Notes: a model not told the origin generated them from the letters alone. Shown: positions 8,797 through 17,501, counted from the stretch's first letter. The stretch is 42,356 nt of DNA from Flavobacterium sp. SCGC AAA160-P02 (GCA_949541125.1 CATISV010000050.1:1-42356), one strand, 5' to 3'. Numbers and translations are program-made.

Positions 8797-10968
8797 ATGT
8801 CTTTAAAGAATTATTATTTTATTGCAATTGCGATGTTGATCTCAGTATCAGCAGTATCACAAAATACTTCAAAAAATGTCACCTTATTATGGGATGCCTC
8901 CTATAGTATGGTAGACAGAGATTTAATGATTGATTTAGAATATTTAGACTTGTATTTTCAAAAAAACCCAGAGGTATCTCTAAGCCTAATTACATTTAGT
9001 AATGAAATAATTTTAGATCAATTATACAATATTACTAATGCTAATTGGGATGCGCTAAAAAAAGAATTACGCAATACAATTTATGATGGTGCTACAAATT
9101 TTGATAAGATTAAAGTAGCTGATTTTGTTTTTAGTGATGAGGTGCTATTGTTTTCAGATGGTTATTCTTTTAACAATAAATTTCCTAAGATATCACCAAC
9201 GGTTACTGTAATTTCTAGCGGTAAGTCTATTAATAGAGAATTTTTAAAAGAGATTGCCCAAAAATCAGGAGGAGATTTTATTGATTTCAATGCTCAAAAT
9301 AAAACAAATAAATTCTTATCAGAACCTTTAACTATCCGAGGAAAAGTAACTGATTCGAACGGTAACTTACCGAACGTTACAGTAATTTCAAAACAAAATA
9401 ATATTATAAGAGCTACCTCAGTTACAGATAGTCTAGGGAATTATTCGATTGTTGCTATGGTAAGTGACTCATTAGAGTTTAGATATATGGGGAAAACAAC
9501 TGTTTTAACAAATATCCCCTCCAATGGTATAAAAAATATTAATATGAATGATCAAGATGAATTTCTTGATGAATTTACCATAGAAAATTCCAATAAAGAG
9601 ATGATAAATACAGGAAATGGTATGGTAGATAAGAAAAGATTAGGGTATTCAGTAAAATCTATTTCTGGAAATTCTATTTCTGCCATTAATACAGATGCTA
9701 GGGGTGCTGTTGTCGGAAAATTTGCGGGCCTAGAAGTTTCTAACAGTGACCAACTTAGTCAATTTTTAGGTAGAGGAAGATATACAACAATCAAGGGAAA
9801 TCAATACGGGCTAATTGTTTTGGATGGAGTTCCTATAAAACAAAGTAATTCATCTACAGGATTTGTTTCAAAAACAAATTTTATTAATCCAGAAAATATT
9901 GAGAGCATTACTTACTTAAAAGGCCTTGCTGCCACAAATATTTATGGATCGCAAGGAAGTAATGGGGTTTTATTAATAAAATCAAAAACAGGATCTTCTA
10001 GTTTTAAAAAGAAAAAAGCTAAAAAAATAGGTAATACTCCCTATTATGAGGAAGATGTAGCAATCACAAATATTATTAATAGGCCATATATCAAAGAAAT
10101 AAAGCAAACGTCATCAATAAACCATGCATATGATGTTTATTTATCACAAAGAAAAATTTATGGAAAAGAAATCAATTTCTTTTTTGACATGGCCTCCTTT
10201 TTTAACAATTGGAAAAATCCTTATTTAGTGAAAAGGATATTATCAAACGTTATTGAAATTATTGAGCCTGCTGATGTCCCATTGTTAAGAGCACTAGCCT
10301 ATAAATATGATGAGTTTGGAATGTTTGATAAATCCTCCGAACTATACAAGATAATTATAAAAATTCAACCAAAAGATATTCAAGCCTACAGAAATTTAGC
10401 ATTGAGTTATATTAATAATAAAGAATTTAAAAAAGCAAAAGAGATTTACACTAAAATTATTTACAATCAATATCAAGATATTGGTGAACTTAATTTTTCC
10501 GAAATTAGGAAAACAATTACTGCAGAATTTAAGAATTTGGTAGGGCTAAATAATGCAAACTTACTCATAAATGATATTCCTGATTTGTACAAAAAGAAAT
10601 TAGAATATCATCGACGTATTGTTTTTGAGTGGAGCGACTATGATGCAGAATTTGATTTGCAAATTGTTAATCCTCAAAAAAGATACTTTACTTGGTCACA
10701 TACCTCTAATTCAGAACCTTATCGATTGAATAAAGAAAAAGAATATGGGTATGGATTGGAAGAGTTTTTTATTACCTCTAAAGATGTTGGAGAGTGGATG
10801 TTTAATATTACCTATTATGGAAAGAAAACAGGAGATAATTCATATCCAACATATCTAAAAATAACTGTATATGATAATTACGGAAAAGAAATTCAATCGG
10901 AAAAAATAACAAATATTAATTTGCAAGAATATAATATTAAAGAAACTGTTCTTAAACTTAAGGTTTAA
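8797..10968 (+). CDS. Secreted chimeric protein: vWA domain, carboxypeptidase-regulatory-like domain, TonB-receptor plug domain (no barrel), TPR, C-terminal DUF2135-like domain
   Basis: Signal peptide MSLKNYYFIAIAMLISVSAVSQ; vWA MIDAS-type LLWDASYSM (DxSxS); LTIRGKVTDSNGNLPNVTVIS...DSLGNYSI; plug-like GYSVKSISGNSISAINTDARGAVVGKFAGLEVSN...YGLIVLDGVPI...INPENIESITYLKGLAATNIYGSQGSNGVLLIKSK; TPR-like ALAYKYDEFGMFDKSSELYKIIIKIQPKDIQAYRNLALSYINNKEFKKAKEIYTKII; C-terminal GEWMFNITYYGKK..PTYLKITVYDNYGKE. Confidence 0.75.
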   Translation: MSLKNYYFIAIAMLISVSAVSQNTSKNVTLLWDASYSMVDRDLMIDLEYLDLYFQKNPEVSLSLITFSNEIILDQLYNITNANWDALKKELRNTIYDGATNFDKIKVADFVFSDEVLLFSDGYSFNNKFPKISPTVTVISSGKSINREFLKEIAQKSGGDFIDFNAQNKTNKFLSEPLTIRGKVTDSNGNLPNVTVISKQNNIIRATSVTDSLGNYSIVAMVSDSLEFRYMGKTTVLTNIPSNGIKNINMNDQDEFLDEFTIENSNKEMINTGNGMVDKKRLGYSVKSISGNSISAINTDARGAVVGKFAGLEVSNSDQLSQFLGRGRYTTIKGNQYGLIVLDGVPIKQSNSSTGFVSKTNFINPENIESITYLKGLAATNIYGSQGSNGVLLIKSKTGSSSFKKKKAKKIGNTPYYEEDVAITNIINRPYIKEIKQTSSINHAYDVYLSQRKIYGKEINFFFDMASFFNNWKNPYLVKRILSNVIEIIEPADVPLLRALAYKYDEFGMFDKSSELYKIIIKIQPKDIQAYRNLALSYINNKEFKKAKEIYTKIIYNQYQDIGELNFSEIRKTITAEFKNLVGLNNANLLINDIPDLYKKKLEYHRRIVFEWSDYDAEFDLQIVNPQKRYFTWSHTSNSEPYRLNKEKEYGYGLEEFFITSKDVGEWMFNITYYGKKTGDNSYPTYLKITVYDNYGKEIQSEKITNINLQEYNIKETVLKLKV

Positions 10969-11115
10969 TCATTGCAAAATACTCATCAATTTTTAATCTA
11001 AAGTTATTTAAAATTTATTATTGATCTAACATATACAATAGCTGACTAAATTAATGCATGCAAGTGTACATTTTTTTCTAATGCTTAAAATTAATCATTA
11101 ATGACTCAATTTTTG

Positions 11116-11123
11116 TATTTTTG
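11116..11123 (+). promoter_or_regulatory. Bacteroidetes-type -7 promoter element TATTTTTG upstream of the E2 gene
   Basis: Exact TAnnTTTG match, 21 nt before the ATG at 11145. Confidence 0.5.
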
Positions 11124-11144
11124 CAATCTCAATAATGTACAATA

Positions 11145-12440
11145 ATGGCAAGATTTGAATTAAAATTACCGAAGATGGGAGAAAGTGTTGCTGAAGCAAC
11201 AATTACTTCTTGGTTAAAGGAGGTAGGAGACACTATAGAGCTAGATGAAGCAATTGTTGAAATTGCCACAGATAAAGTAGATTCTGAAGTTCCTAGTGAA
11301 GTAGAAGGAACACTTGTCGAAATTTTATTTCAAAAAGATGCTGTTATTAAAGTAGGTCAGACGATTGCAGTTATTGAAACTAATGGAGAGGACGTTGATC
11401 AAGAAATACCAACTTCAAAAATATCAGATACACCAAAAGAAATTGCTACAATTGAAAATGCTATTACAGCAGCGATTGATTCAGTTAATACTCCAATAAC
11501 TAAAACCTCAGATTCAGGTAAATTTTATTCACCTTTAGTAAGGAAAATAGCAGAAACAGAAGGTCTTACTATGCAAGAATTGGAGGCTATTAAAGGAACT
11601 GGGAAAGATGGCAGAGTTACTAAAAATGATATTCTTTCTTATTTAGACAACAGAACGACTTCTTTAAAAATAGAAGAACCAGCCTCAGAAGTTTCAGAGT
11701 CAGTCAAATCAATTCCAGTTTCTGTTAACGGTAAAGATGAAATCATACAAATGACGAGGATGGGTAAATTGGTTGCTAAACATATGGTAGATTCTGTACA
11801 TACTTCAGCCCATGTTCAATCCTTTATTGAAATCGATGTTACCAATATTGTAAAATGGAGGAACAAGGTAAAAGAGGCGTTTTTTGACAGAGAAGGGGAG
11901 AAGTTGACATTTACGCCAATTTTTATGCATGCAGTCGCAACGACCATTAAAAAATTTCCCATGATCAATATTGCTGTTCAGGGAGATACGATTATTAAAA
12001 AGAAAAATATTAATTTAGGAATGGCAGCAGCACTTCCTGATGGAAACTTAATTGTACCTGTTATTAAAAATGCGGATCAATTAAATATGGTTGGAATGAC
12101 CAAAAAAGTGAATGATTTGGCAAATAGAGCACGAAATAACCAATTAAAACCAGACGAAATTCAGGATGGAACCTATACTGTTACTAATGTAGGTAGTTTT
12201 GGATCTGTAATGGGAACACCTATTATAAATCAACCACAAGTAGCTATTTTAGCCCTAGGAGCTATTCGAAAAGTACCTTCTGTGATTGAAACTTCAGAAG
12301 GAGATTTTATTGGAATTAGGCATAAGATGTTTGTATCACATTCTTATGATCATCGGGTGGTAAACGGAGCACTAGGAGGAATGTTTATTAAGACGTTAAA
12401 GGAAGCTTTAGAATCCTGGCAACCAGATCAAGAATTTTAA
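11145..12440 (+). CDS. Dihydrolipoamide acyltransferase (E2) of a 2-oxoacid dehydrogenase complex, BCKDH/2-oxo acid type
   Basis: 431 aa; lipoyl domain EIATDKVDSEVPSEVEG, E3-binding domain YSPLVRKIAETEGLTMQELEAIKGTGKDGRVTKNDILSYL, catalytic HSYDHRVVNGALGG. Confidence 0.92.
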   Translation: MARFELKLPKMGESVAEATITSWLKEVGDTIELDEAIVEIATDKVDSEVPSEVEGTLVEILFQKDAVIKVGQTIAVIETNGEDVDQEIPTSKISDTPKEIATIENAITAAIDSVNTPITKTSDSGKFYSPLVRKIAETEGLTMQELEAIKGTGKDGRVTKNDILSYLDNRTTSLKIEEPASEVSESVKSIPVSVNGKDEIIQMTRMGKLVAKHMVDSVHTSAHVQSFIEIDVTNIVKWRNKVKEAFFDREGEKLTFTPIFMHAVATTIKKFPMINIAVQGDTIIKKKNINLGMAAALPDGNLIVPVIKNADQLNMVGMTKKVNDLANRARNNQLKPDEIQDGTYTVTNVGSFGSVMGTPIINQPQVAILALGAIRKVPSVIETSEGDFIGIRHKMFVSHSYDHRVVNGALGGMFIKTLKEALESWQPDQEF

Positions 12441-12546
12441 ATAAACCATTCACATTATAAAATCTATTAATTATATTAAATATTTTTTATATTATTCAAG
12501 TTATAAATATATATACATAAGCAAAACAAATCATAAATCAAAAAAA

Positions 12547-13287
12547 ATGAAAAGAGTACTTATCGCATTATTAGTTATTTCATCATTAACTTCAACAGCT
12601 CAAGAGTCTGTTTTACTTCGCCACAATTATACAAAAGGTGATAGTTATATTACCAATCAATCTGTAAAACAAGGTATGGGTTTACAGGGAGGAATGAACA
12701 TGAAAATATCTATGGGTATGATTGTTACAGATGTTTCAGAAAATAATATTAAAATGGAATCTAAGATTTCATCAGTTGCAATGGATATGATGCAAGGAGG
12801 AATGACCATGAGTTATGATTCTAATAATAAAGATGTAGAACTTGATCAAATGGGCCAGATGTTAAAGTCTCAATTAGATCCAATGATGGAGGCTACTATT
12901 CATACTTCAATTGATAATTTAGGAAATATACTTGAAACAAGAACTGAGCCTACTATTCCTGCAATGAGCCAATTAACAGGAACTTCAAATTACATGAATT
13001 ATCCTGAGGAAAAAGTTGTTGTGGGTTCTTCATGGTCAACTGAAAATGATAATCAGGGAATGAAAATGAATATAACTTATACTGTAGCAGCTATTGCTAT
13101 TGATGATGGAATAGTTACCTTGGATGTTAGTGGCAATGTAACTGGAGCAGGAACTGGTAATATTAAAGGAACTTCAACAATTGATATAGAAAGTGGTATT
13201 GTAAAGAGTTCAGACCTAAAAGTCTCTATTTCTAGTCAAGGAATGGATGTGACTGTTACAACCAATTCAACTATCACAAAAATATAA
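12547..13287 (+). CDS. Secreted Met-rich conserved protein (possibly DUF6263-like)
   Basis: Signal peptide MKRVLIALLVISSLTSTAQ; Met-rich QGMGLQGGMNMKISMGMIV...AMDMMQGGMTM; SSWSTENDNQGMKMNITYTV and SGNVTGAGTGNIKGTSTIDIESGIV. Confidence 0.6.
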   Translation: MKRVLIALLVISSLTSTAQESVLLRHNYTKGDSYITNQSVKQGMGLQGGMNMKISMGMIVTDVSENNIKMESKISSVAMDMMQGGMTMSYDSNNKDVELDQMGQMLKSQLDPMMEATIHTSIDNLGNILETRTEPTIPAMSQLTGTSNYMNYPEEKVVVGSSWSTENDNQGMKMNITYTVAAIAIDDGIVTLDVSGNVTGAGTGNIKGTSTIDIESGIVKSSDLKVSISSQGMDVTVTTNSTITKI

Positions 13288-13306
13288 CCATCAGAATCTA
13301 TTGTAT

Positions 13307-13338
13307 AAAAAACCTCTAGATTTTTCCAGAGGTTTTTT
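13307..13338. terminator. Bidirectional intrinsic terminator between convergent genes
   Basis: AAAAAACCTCT (13307-13317) / AGAGGTTTTTT (13328-13338) perfect arms, U-tract on both strands, between the 12547 (+) and 13355 (-) genes. Confidence 0.8.
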
Positions 13339-13354
13339 TATACTCGATAAAATT

Positions 13355-14629
13355 TTAGGCTAACATGGTTACTGGATTCTCAATATAAGCTCTTACAGTT
13401 TGTAAGAATTTAGCTCCTGTTGCGCCATCTACTGTTCTGTGGTCACATGCTAATGTAATTTTCATGGTATTGCCCACAACAATTTCATTGTTCTTTACTA
13501 CGGGTTTTTGCTCAATAGCACCAACAGAAAGGATTGCTGAATTAGGCTGATTGATAATGGATGTGAATTCTTGAATTCCAAACATTCCTAGGTTAGAGAT
13601 GGTGAAGGTACTTCCTTCCATTTCATTCGGTGCAATTTTTTTATTTCTTGCTTTTCCTGCTAAATCTCGAACACTGGTACCAATTTGAGTTAAACTCATT
13701 TGATCTGTAAATTTTAAAACAGGAACTAGTAAGCCATCATCTACAGCTACGGCAACTCCAATATGAATATGATGATTGTACCTTGTGGTATTTTCATTCC
13801 ATGAGCTATTTACTTGAGGATGTTTTTGTAATGCCATTGCACAAGCTTTTACTATCATATCATTAAAAGAAACTTTGGTATCAGGTAATGAATTAATTGT
13901 CTTGCGAGAAGCAATAGCATTATCCATATCTAATTCAATAGTCAAATAATAATGAGGCGCACTAAATTTAGACTCCCCCAAACGTTTTGCAATTACTTTT
14001 CGCATTTGAGAGTTGTTTATTTCTTCAAACCTTTCTTCGCCTACAGGGGTAAATGGTGCTACTTTAGTAGAGGATTTTTCTGTTTGTAATGGGTCATGAG
14101 TAGAGACTTCAGAAGCAGGAGCATAGTTTTCTATATCTTTTTTTACAATTCTTCCATTTTCTCCAGAGCCCTTTATATTTCCTAAATTGATTCCTCTATC
14201 TTTGGCAATCTTTTTTGCTAAAGGTGAGGCAAATATTCTTTCTCCATTATTTGATGCATTGGAAACTTCTGTAGATTTTTCTGCTTGTGTTGTTGCTATA
14301 ACTTCAGTGGTTTCAACTATTGTTGGTTCAGAATCTTCAGAAGATATGCTTTCATCATTTTGGGATGAAATCATATCGGAAACATCCGTTCCTTCAGCGC
14401 CTATAATTGCTAACAAACTGTCAACTTTAGCACTTTCACCCTCTGCAATTCCAACATGTAATAAAACACCTTCATGGAAAGATTCAAATTCCATCGTAGC
14501 TTTATCTGTTTCAATTTCAGCAAGAATATCTCCTTCCTCAACTTTATCTCCAACTTGTTTTAACCATTTAGCCACAACACCTTCTTCCATAGTGTCGCTT
14601 AAGCGAGGCATATTAATTATTGTTGCCAT
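13355..14629 (-). CDS. pdhC: Pyruvate dehydrogenase E2, dihydrolipoamide acetyltransferase
   Basis: 424 aa; lipoyl ETDKATMEFES, PSBD FASPLAKKIAKDRGINLGNIKGSGENGRIVKKDIENY, catalytic ACDHRTVDGATGAKFL; adjacent to pdhA. Confidence 0.93.
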   Translation of the reverse strand: MATIINMPRLSDTMEEGVVAKWLKQVGDKVEEGDILAEIETDKATMEFESFHEGVLLHVGIAEGESAKVDSLLAIIGAEGTDVSDMISSQNDESISSEDSEPTIVETTEVIATTQAEKSTEVSNASNNGERIFASPLAKKIAKDRGINLGNIKGSGENGRIVKKDIENYAPASEVSTHDPLQTEKSSTKVAPFTPVGEERFEEINNSQMRKVIAKRLGESKFSAPHYYLTIELDMDNAIASRKTINSLPDTKVSFNDMIVKACAMALQKHPQVNSSWNENTTRYNHHIHIGVAVAVDDGLLVPVLKFTDQMSLTQIGTSVRDLAGKARNKKIAPNEMEGSTFTISNLGMFGIQEFTSIINQPNSAILSVGAIEQKPVVKNNEIVVGNTMKITLACDHRTVDGATGAKFLQTVRAYIENPVTMLA

Positions 14630-14726
14630 GTGTATCTATTCAAAAGTTATTTTTTTGACTCTTTAATTTCAAATTAGAAATAATTAAAATTTCAACAGTC
14701 ACTCTATACTTTAAACCCATATTGGG

Positions 14727-15716
14727 TTATTTGATAAAAGGATAGTCTTTTTGTTCGTAGACTACATCGTGTAATTGATTTACTTCTGGAAATGGAGAAT
14801 TTTCTGCAAACTCCTCACATTCTTTTACTAAATCTTTTACCTCTTTATTTATTTGTTCAATTTCTTCTTCAGATGCGTACTTTTTTTCTTTGATAATATC
14901 TAAAACTTGAGTTATAGGATCAATTTTTTTATATTCAGTTACCTCATCTTTTGTTCGGTAATGTTGTGCATCTGACATAGAATGACCCCTGTAACGATAT
15001 GTTTTCATTTCTAGAAAAGTTGGTCCATCTCCTCGTCTTGCTCTTTTAATAGCTTCATCTACCGCTTCGGCAACTTTAACTGGATTCATACCATCTACAG
15101 GTCCACAAGGCATTTCATATCCTAATCCTAATTTCCAAATATCTGTATGATTAGCGGTTCTTTCTACAGAAGTTCCCATAGCATAACCATTATTTTCTAC
15201 AATAAAAACAACAGGTAATTTCCATAACATAGCCATATTAAAAGTTTCATGTAATGAACCTTGTCTTGCAGCTCCATCGCCAAAACATGTTAAAGTAACT
15301 CCATCACTGCCTTTATATTTGTCTGCAAAAGCAATTCCTGCACCTAAAGGTATTTGTCCTCCAACAATTCCGTGACCACCATAAAAACCATATTTTTTAG
15401 AAAAAATATGCATAGAACCTCCCATCCCGTTAGATGTACCTGTTACTTTTCCATATAGTTCAGCCATTACTTTTTTAGGATCTTCACCCATACCAATGGG
15501 CTGTACATGATTTCTGTAGGCCGTAATCATTTTATCTTTTGATAAATCCATCGCATGTAAAGCGCCAGCTAAAACAGCTTCTTGACCATTGTATAAGTGT
15601 AAGAAGCCTCTTACTTTTTGTTGAATATAAACAGATGCTAATTTGTTTTCAAACTTTCTCCAAAATAACATATCCTTATACCAATTAAGATAGGTTTGCT
15701 TGGTAACTTTTTTCAT
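14727..15716 (-). CDS. pdhA: Pyruvate dehydrogenase E1 component alpha subunit
   Basis: 329 aa; HLYNGQEAVLAGA, TAYRNHVQPIGMG, GMGGSMHIFSKKYGFYGGHGIVGGQIPLGAGIAFA, ThDP motif GDGAARQGSLHETFNMAMLWKLPVVFIVENN, RYRGHSMSD. Confidence 0.97.
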   Translation of the reverse strand: MKKVTKQTYLNWYKDMLFWRKFENKLASVYIQQKVRGFLHLYNGQEAVLAGALHAMDLSKDKMITAYRNHVQPIGMGEDPKKVMAELYGKVTGTSNGMGGSMHIFSKKYGFYGGHGIVGGQIPLGAGIAFADKYKGSDGVTLTCFGDGAARQGSLHETFNMAMLWKLPVVFIVENNGYAMGTSVERTANHTDIWKLGLGYEMPCGPVDGMNPVKVAEAVDEAIKRARRGDGPTFLEMKTYRYRGHSMSDAQHYRTKDEVTEYKKIDPITQVLDIIKEKKYASEEEIEQINKEVKDLVKECEEFAENSPFPEVNQLHDVVYEQKDYPFIK

Positions 15717-15774
15717 TCTATTTAGGTCTTTGTTTTCTTATTAAGAATCCATACTAATTAGAGGATTCCTTTTG

Positions 15775-15782
15775 CAAAAATA
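15775..15782 (-). promoter_or_regulatory. TATTTTTG -7-type promoter element upstream of pdhA
   Basis: Reverse strand exact TAnnTTTG (plus strand CAAAAATA), about 60 nt upstream of the pdhA start. Confidence 0.5.
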
Positions 15783-15849
15783 AATGATTTAAGTAGAATA
15801 AAAAAAGTAGTAGTAATTAAATTAATTACAACGTTTTCGTCAAGAAATA

Positions 15850-16512
15850 TTATTTGTCTTTTGCGATCAGTATTACGGCTTTAGCACCTGTAGCTAGATT
15901 CCATTCATTTGATGAAATGACGTTTCCTGAATCATCAAAAACTTTAAATCCAGCTGTATTTGGACCAGAAGTTCCTTGGTTTAATGCAATAAAAGCTATT
16001 TTATTGATACCTACCTCTAAAGGGATATCAAACCCTTGATACGAACTTTGTAATGTAACATTTTTGATTATAGGGATATCATTTATCATAATAGTAACTT
16101 TATCACCATCAGGATATTGAAAGTCTCTACAAATAATCCTTACAGACTTAGATTGAGTTCTAAAGCTTCCTAGATCTTGGTCAATCACAGGGTAAGGAGC
16201 ATTTATTTTTTTCCAAGATTTTAAAAAACGTTCCTCAGAAATTTTAGCAGCTGAAAGAATTCCTTTGTTTGTTAAATCTTCTTTTTTATTTTCAGCATCA
16301 TTTTTCTTTTTTTTATCAAATGCTTTTTTAAATCCCTCTTTATCATCATTATCTAAAAAAATAGGTTTCTTAATTTCCTTAGATGAACTTGTTAAATTAA
16401 TATTTTTGCCACCCTTTTTTTTATCTGAATCCAAGGATTTATTAGATTGACCGTATACAAAGAGCGGAACTGAAAAAAGGAAATACAAAAAGATGTTTTT
16501 TAAGGAGAACAA
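15850..16512 (-). CDS. Secreted protein with Lys/Asp-rich linker and C-terminal beta-sandwich-like domain, function unknown
   Basis: Signal peptide MFSLKNIFLYFLFSVPLFVYGQ (TTG start at 16512); low-complexity K/D/E linker; C-terminal DGDKVTIMINDIPIIKNVTL...GFDIPLEVGINKIAFIALNQGTSGPNTAGFKVFDDSG. Confidence 0.7.
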   Translation of the reverse strand: MFSLKNIFLYFLFSVPLFVYGQSNKSLDSDKKKGGKNINLTSSSKEIKKPIFLDNDDKEGFKKAFDKKKKNDAENKKEDLTNKGILSAAKISEERFLKSWKKINAPYPVIDQDLGSFRTQSKSVRIICRDFQYPDGDKVTIMINDIPIIKNVTLQSSYQGFDIPLEVGINKIAFIALNQGTSGPNTAGFKVFDDSGNVISSNEWNLATGAKAVILIAKDK

Positions 16513-16594
16513 AATAGTATAACGTTTTTTTAATAACTACTACAAATATAGTGCCTATCTAATACGAACTTATGTAGAATTTGTTAAAAATTAC

Positions 16595-17260
16595 TTATTG
16601 AACGATAAAATTAAAATAAGTATTTGGATATGGTTCATTAATTAAGGTAAAATGCCACCATTCTTTTGAATAGGGTTTAAAACCGAATTCCATCATCAAT
16701 GATCGTAATAAAAGACGATTAGATCTCTGATTTTTTGTAAGTTTTTTATAGACTGGATGAGAGATTATTCCAAAAAAATCATATGGACTTCCCATATCCA
16801 ATTCTTCTTTAGTTTTTATATCGATAATAGTCAAATCAACAGTACTTCCCCTTGTATGGCTAGATTTACTGGCAATATATCCTAATGAAAACAAATCCCT
16901 CTTTTTTATCGTTGGATAAAACTGTTCTTTCATAAGGGTATCGTTTGATACTTTTGCCCATCGAACAAAATGATCTACCGATTGTTGAGGTCTGTAGCCA
17001 TCAAAAATTTTAAGACTAAGTCCAAACAATAATAAGTTAGATTGTACTTTTTTTAAAGCTTTGGCAGCTGGAGTAGAAATAATGACCTTATTTTTCAGAT
17101 AGCCATCAATGGGTTTTCCAATAAAATTATTACTGGATATATATCGTAAATCTGATTGAATACTAGCATCTACATCAGAAAGATATGAAAATCCCTCTGG
17201 AATTTGAGATTGACAGGTAAGCGATAAAAATGTACTAATAAATAGAATCAATGTTTTCAC
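16595..17260 (-). CDS. D-alanyl-D-alanine dipeptidase (VanX-like, peptidase M15D)
   Basis: 221 aa, GTG start; FDGYRPQQSVDHFVRWA, zinc motif SSHTRGSTVDLTI, EWWHFTL. Confidence 0.9.
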   Translation of the reverse strand: MKTLILFISTFLSLTCQSQIPEGFSYLSDVDASIQSDLRYISSNNFIGKPIDGYLKNKVIISTPAAKALKKVQSNLLLFGLSLKIFDGYRPQQSVDHFVRWAKVSNDTLMKEQFYPTIKKRDLFSLGYIASKSSHTRGSTVDLTIIDIKTKEELDMGSPYDFFGIISHPVYKKLTKNQRSNRLLLRSLMMEFGFKPYSKEWWHFTLINEPYPNTYFNFIVQ

Positions 17261-17265
17261 TCTAC

Positions 17266-17273
17266 CAAAAGTA
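17266..17273 (-). promoter_or_regulatory. TACTTTTG -7-type promoter element immediately upstream of the VanX-like gene
   Basis: Reverse strand exact TAnnTTTG; its last base is 5 nt before the first base of the predicted GTG start. Confidence 0.45.
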
Positions 17274-17501
17274 AATAATATTTAATAATGAAAACTCAGA
17301 AAACTCTTTGTTTTTTATTTATAGGATATTCCTCCCCAGAAGAAGTTTCTTTTGAAACTTGTGTTGGATTTCCTTTATATTTTATTTGAACAAATTTAAA
17401 TTTTTAATGATGAGTTGAATTATTTACTTTAAAAATTAAATTCATTTAATGGAAATAATTAGCTCATAAATTATCATTATCTTTCTAGCAAATTACCATA
17501 C

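Noticed and set aside
11090-11102. ATTAATCATTAAT pseudo-palindrome upstream of the E2 promoter
   Set aside because: Pure AT-rich motif, likely chance; no other supporting signal.
12441-12546. AT-rich run with ATATATA tracts between the E2 and Met-rich genes
   Set aside because: Low-complexity intergenic DNA; no hairpin, ORF or promoter motif that I can support.
14187-14666. 159-aa plus-strand ORF antisense to pdhC
   Set aside because: Ser/Ile/Thr-rich composition typical of an antisense reading frame; completely covered by the well-supported pdhC CDS on the opposite strand.
16595-17260. VanX-like gene as a vancomycin resistance determinant
   Set aside because: No vanH, vanA-type ligase or vanRS nearby. 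M15D dipeptidases are common chromosomal enzymes in Gram-negatives, so resistance cannot be inferred.
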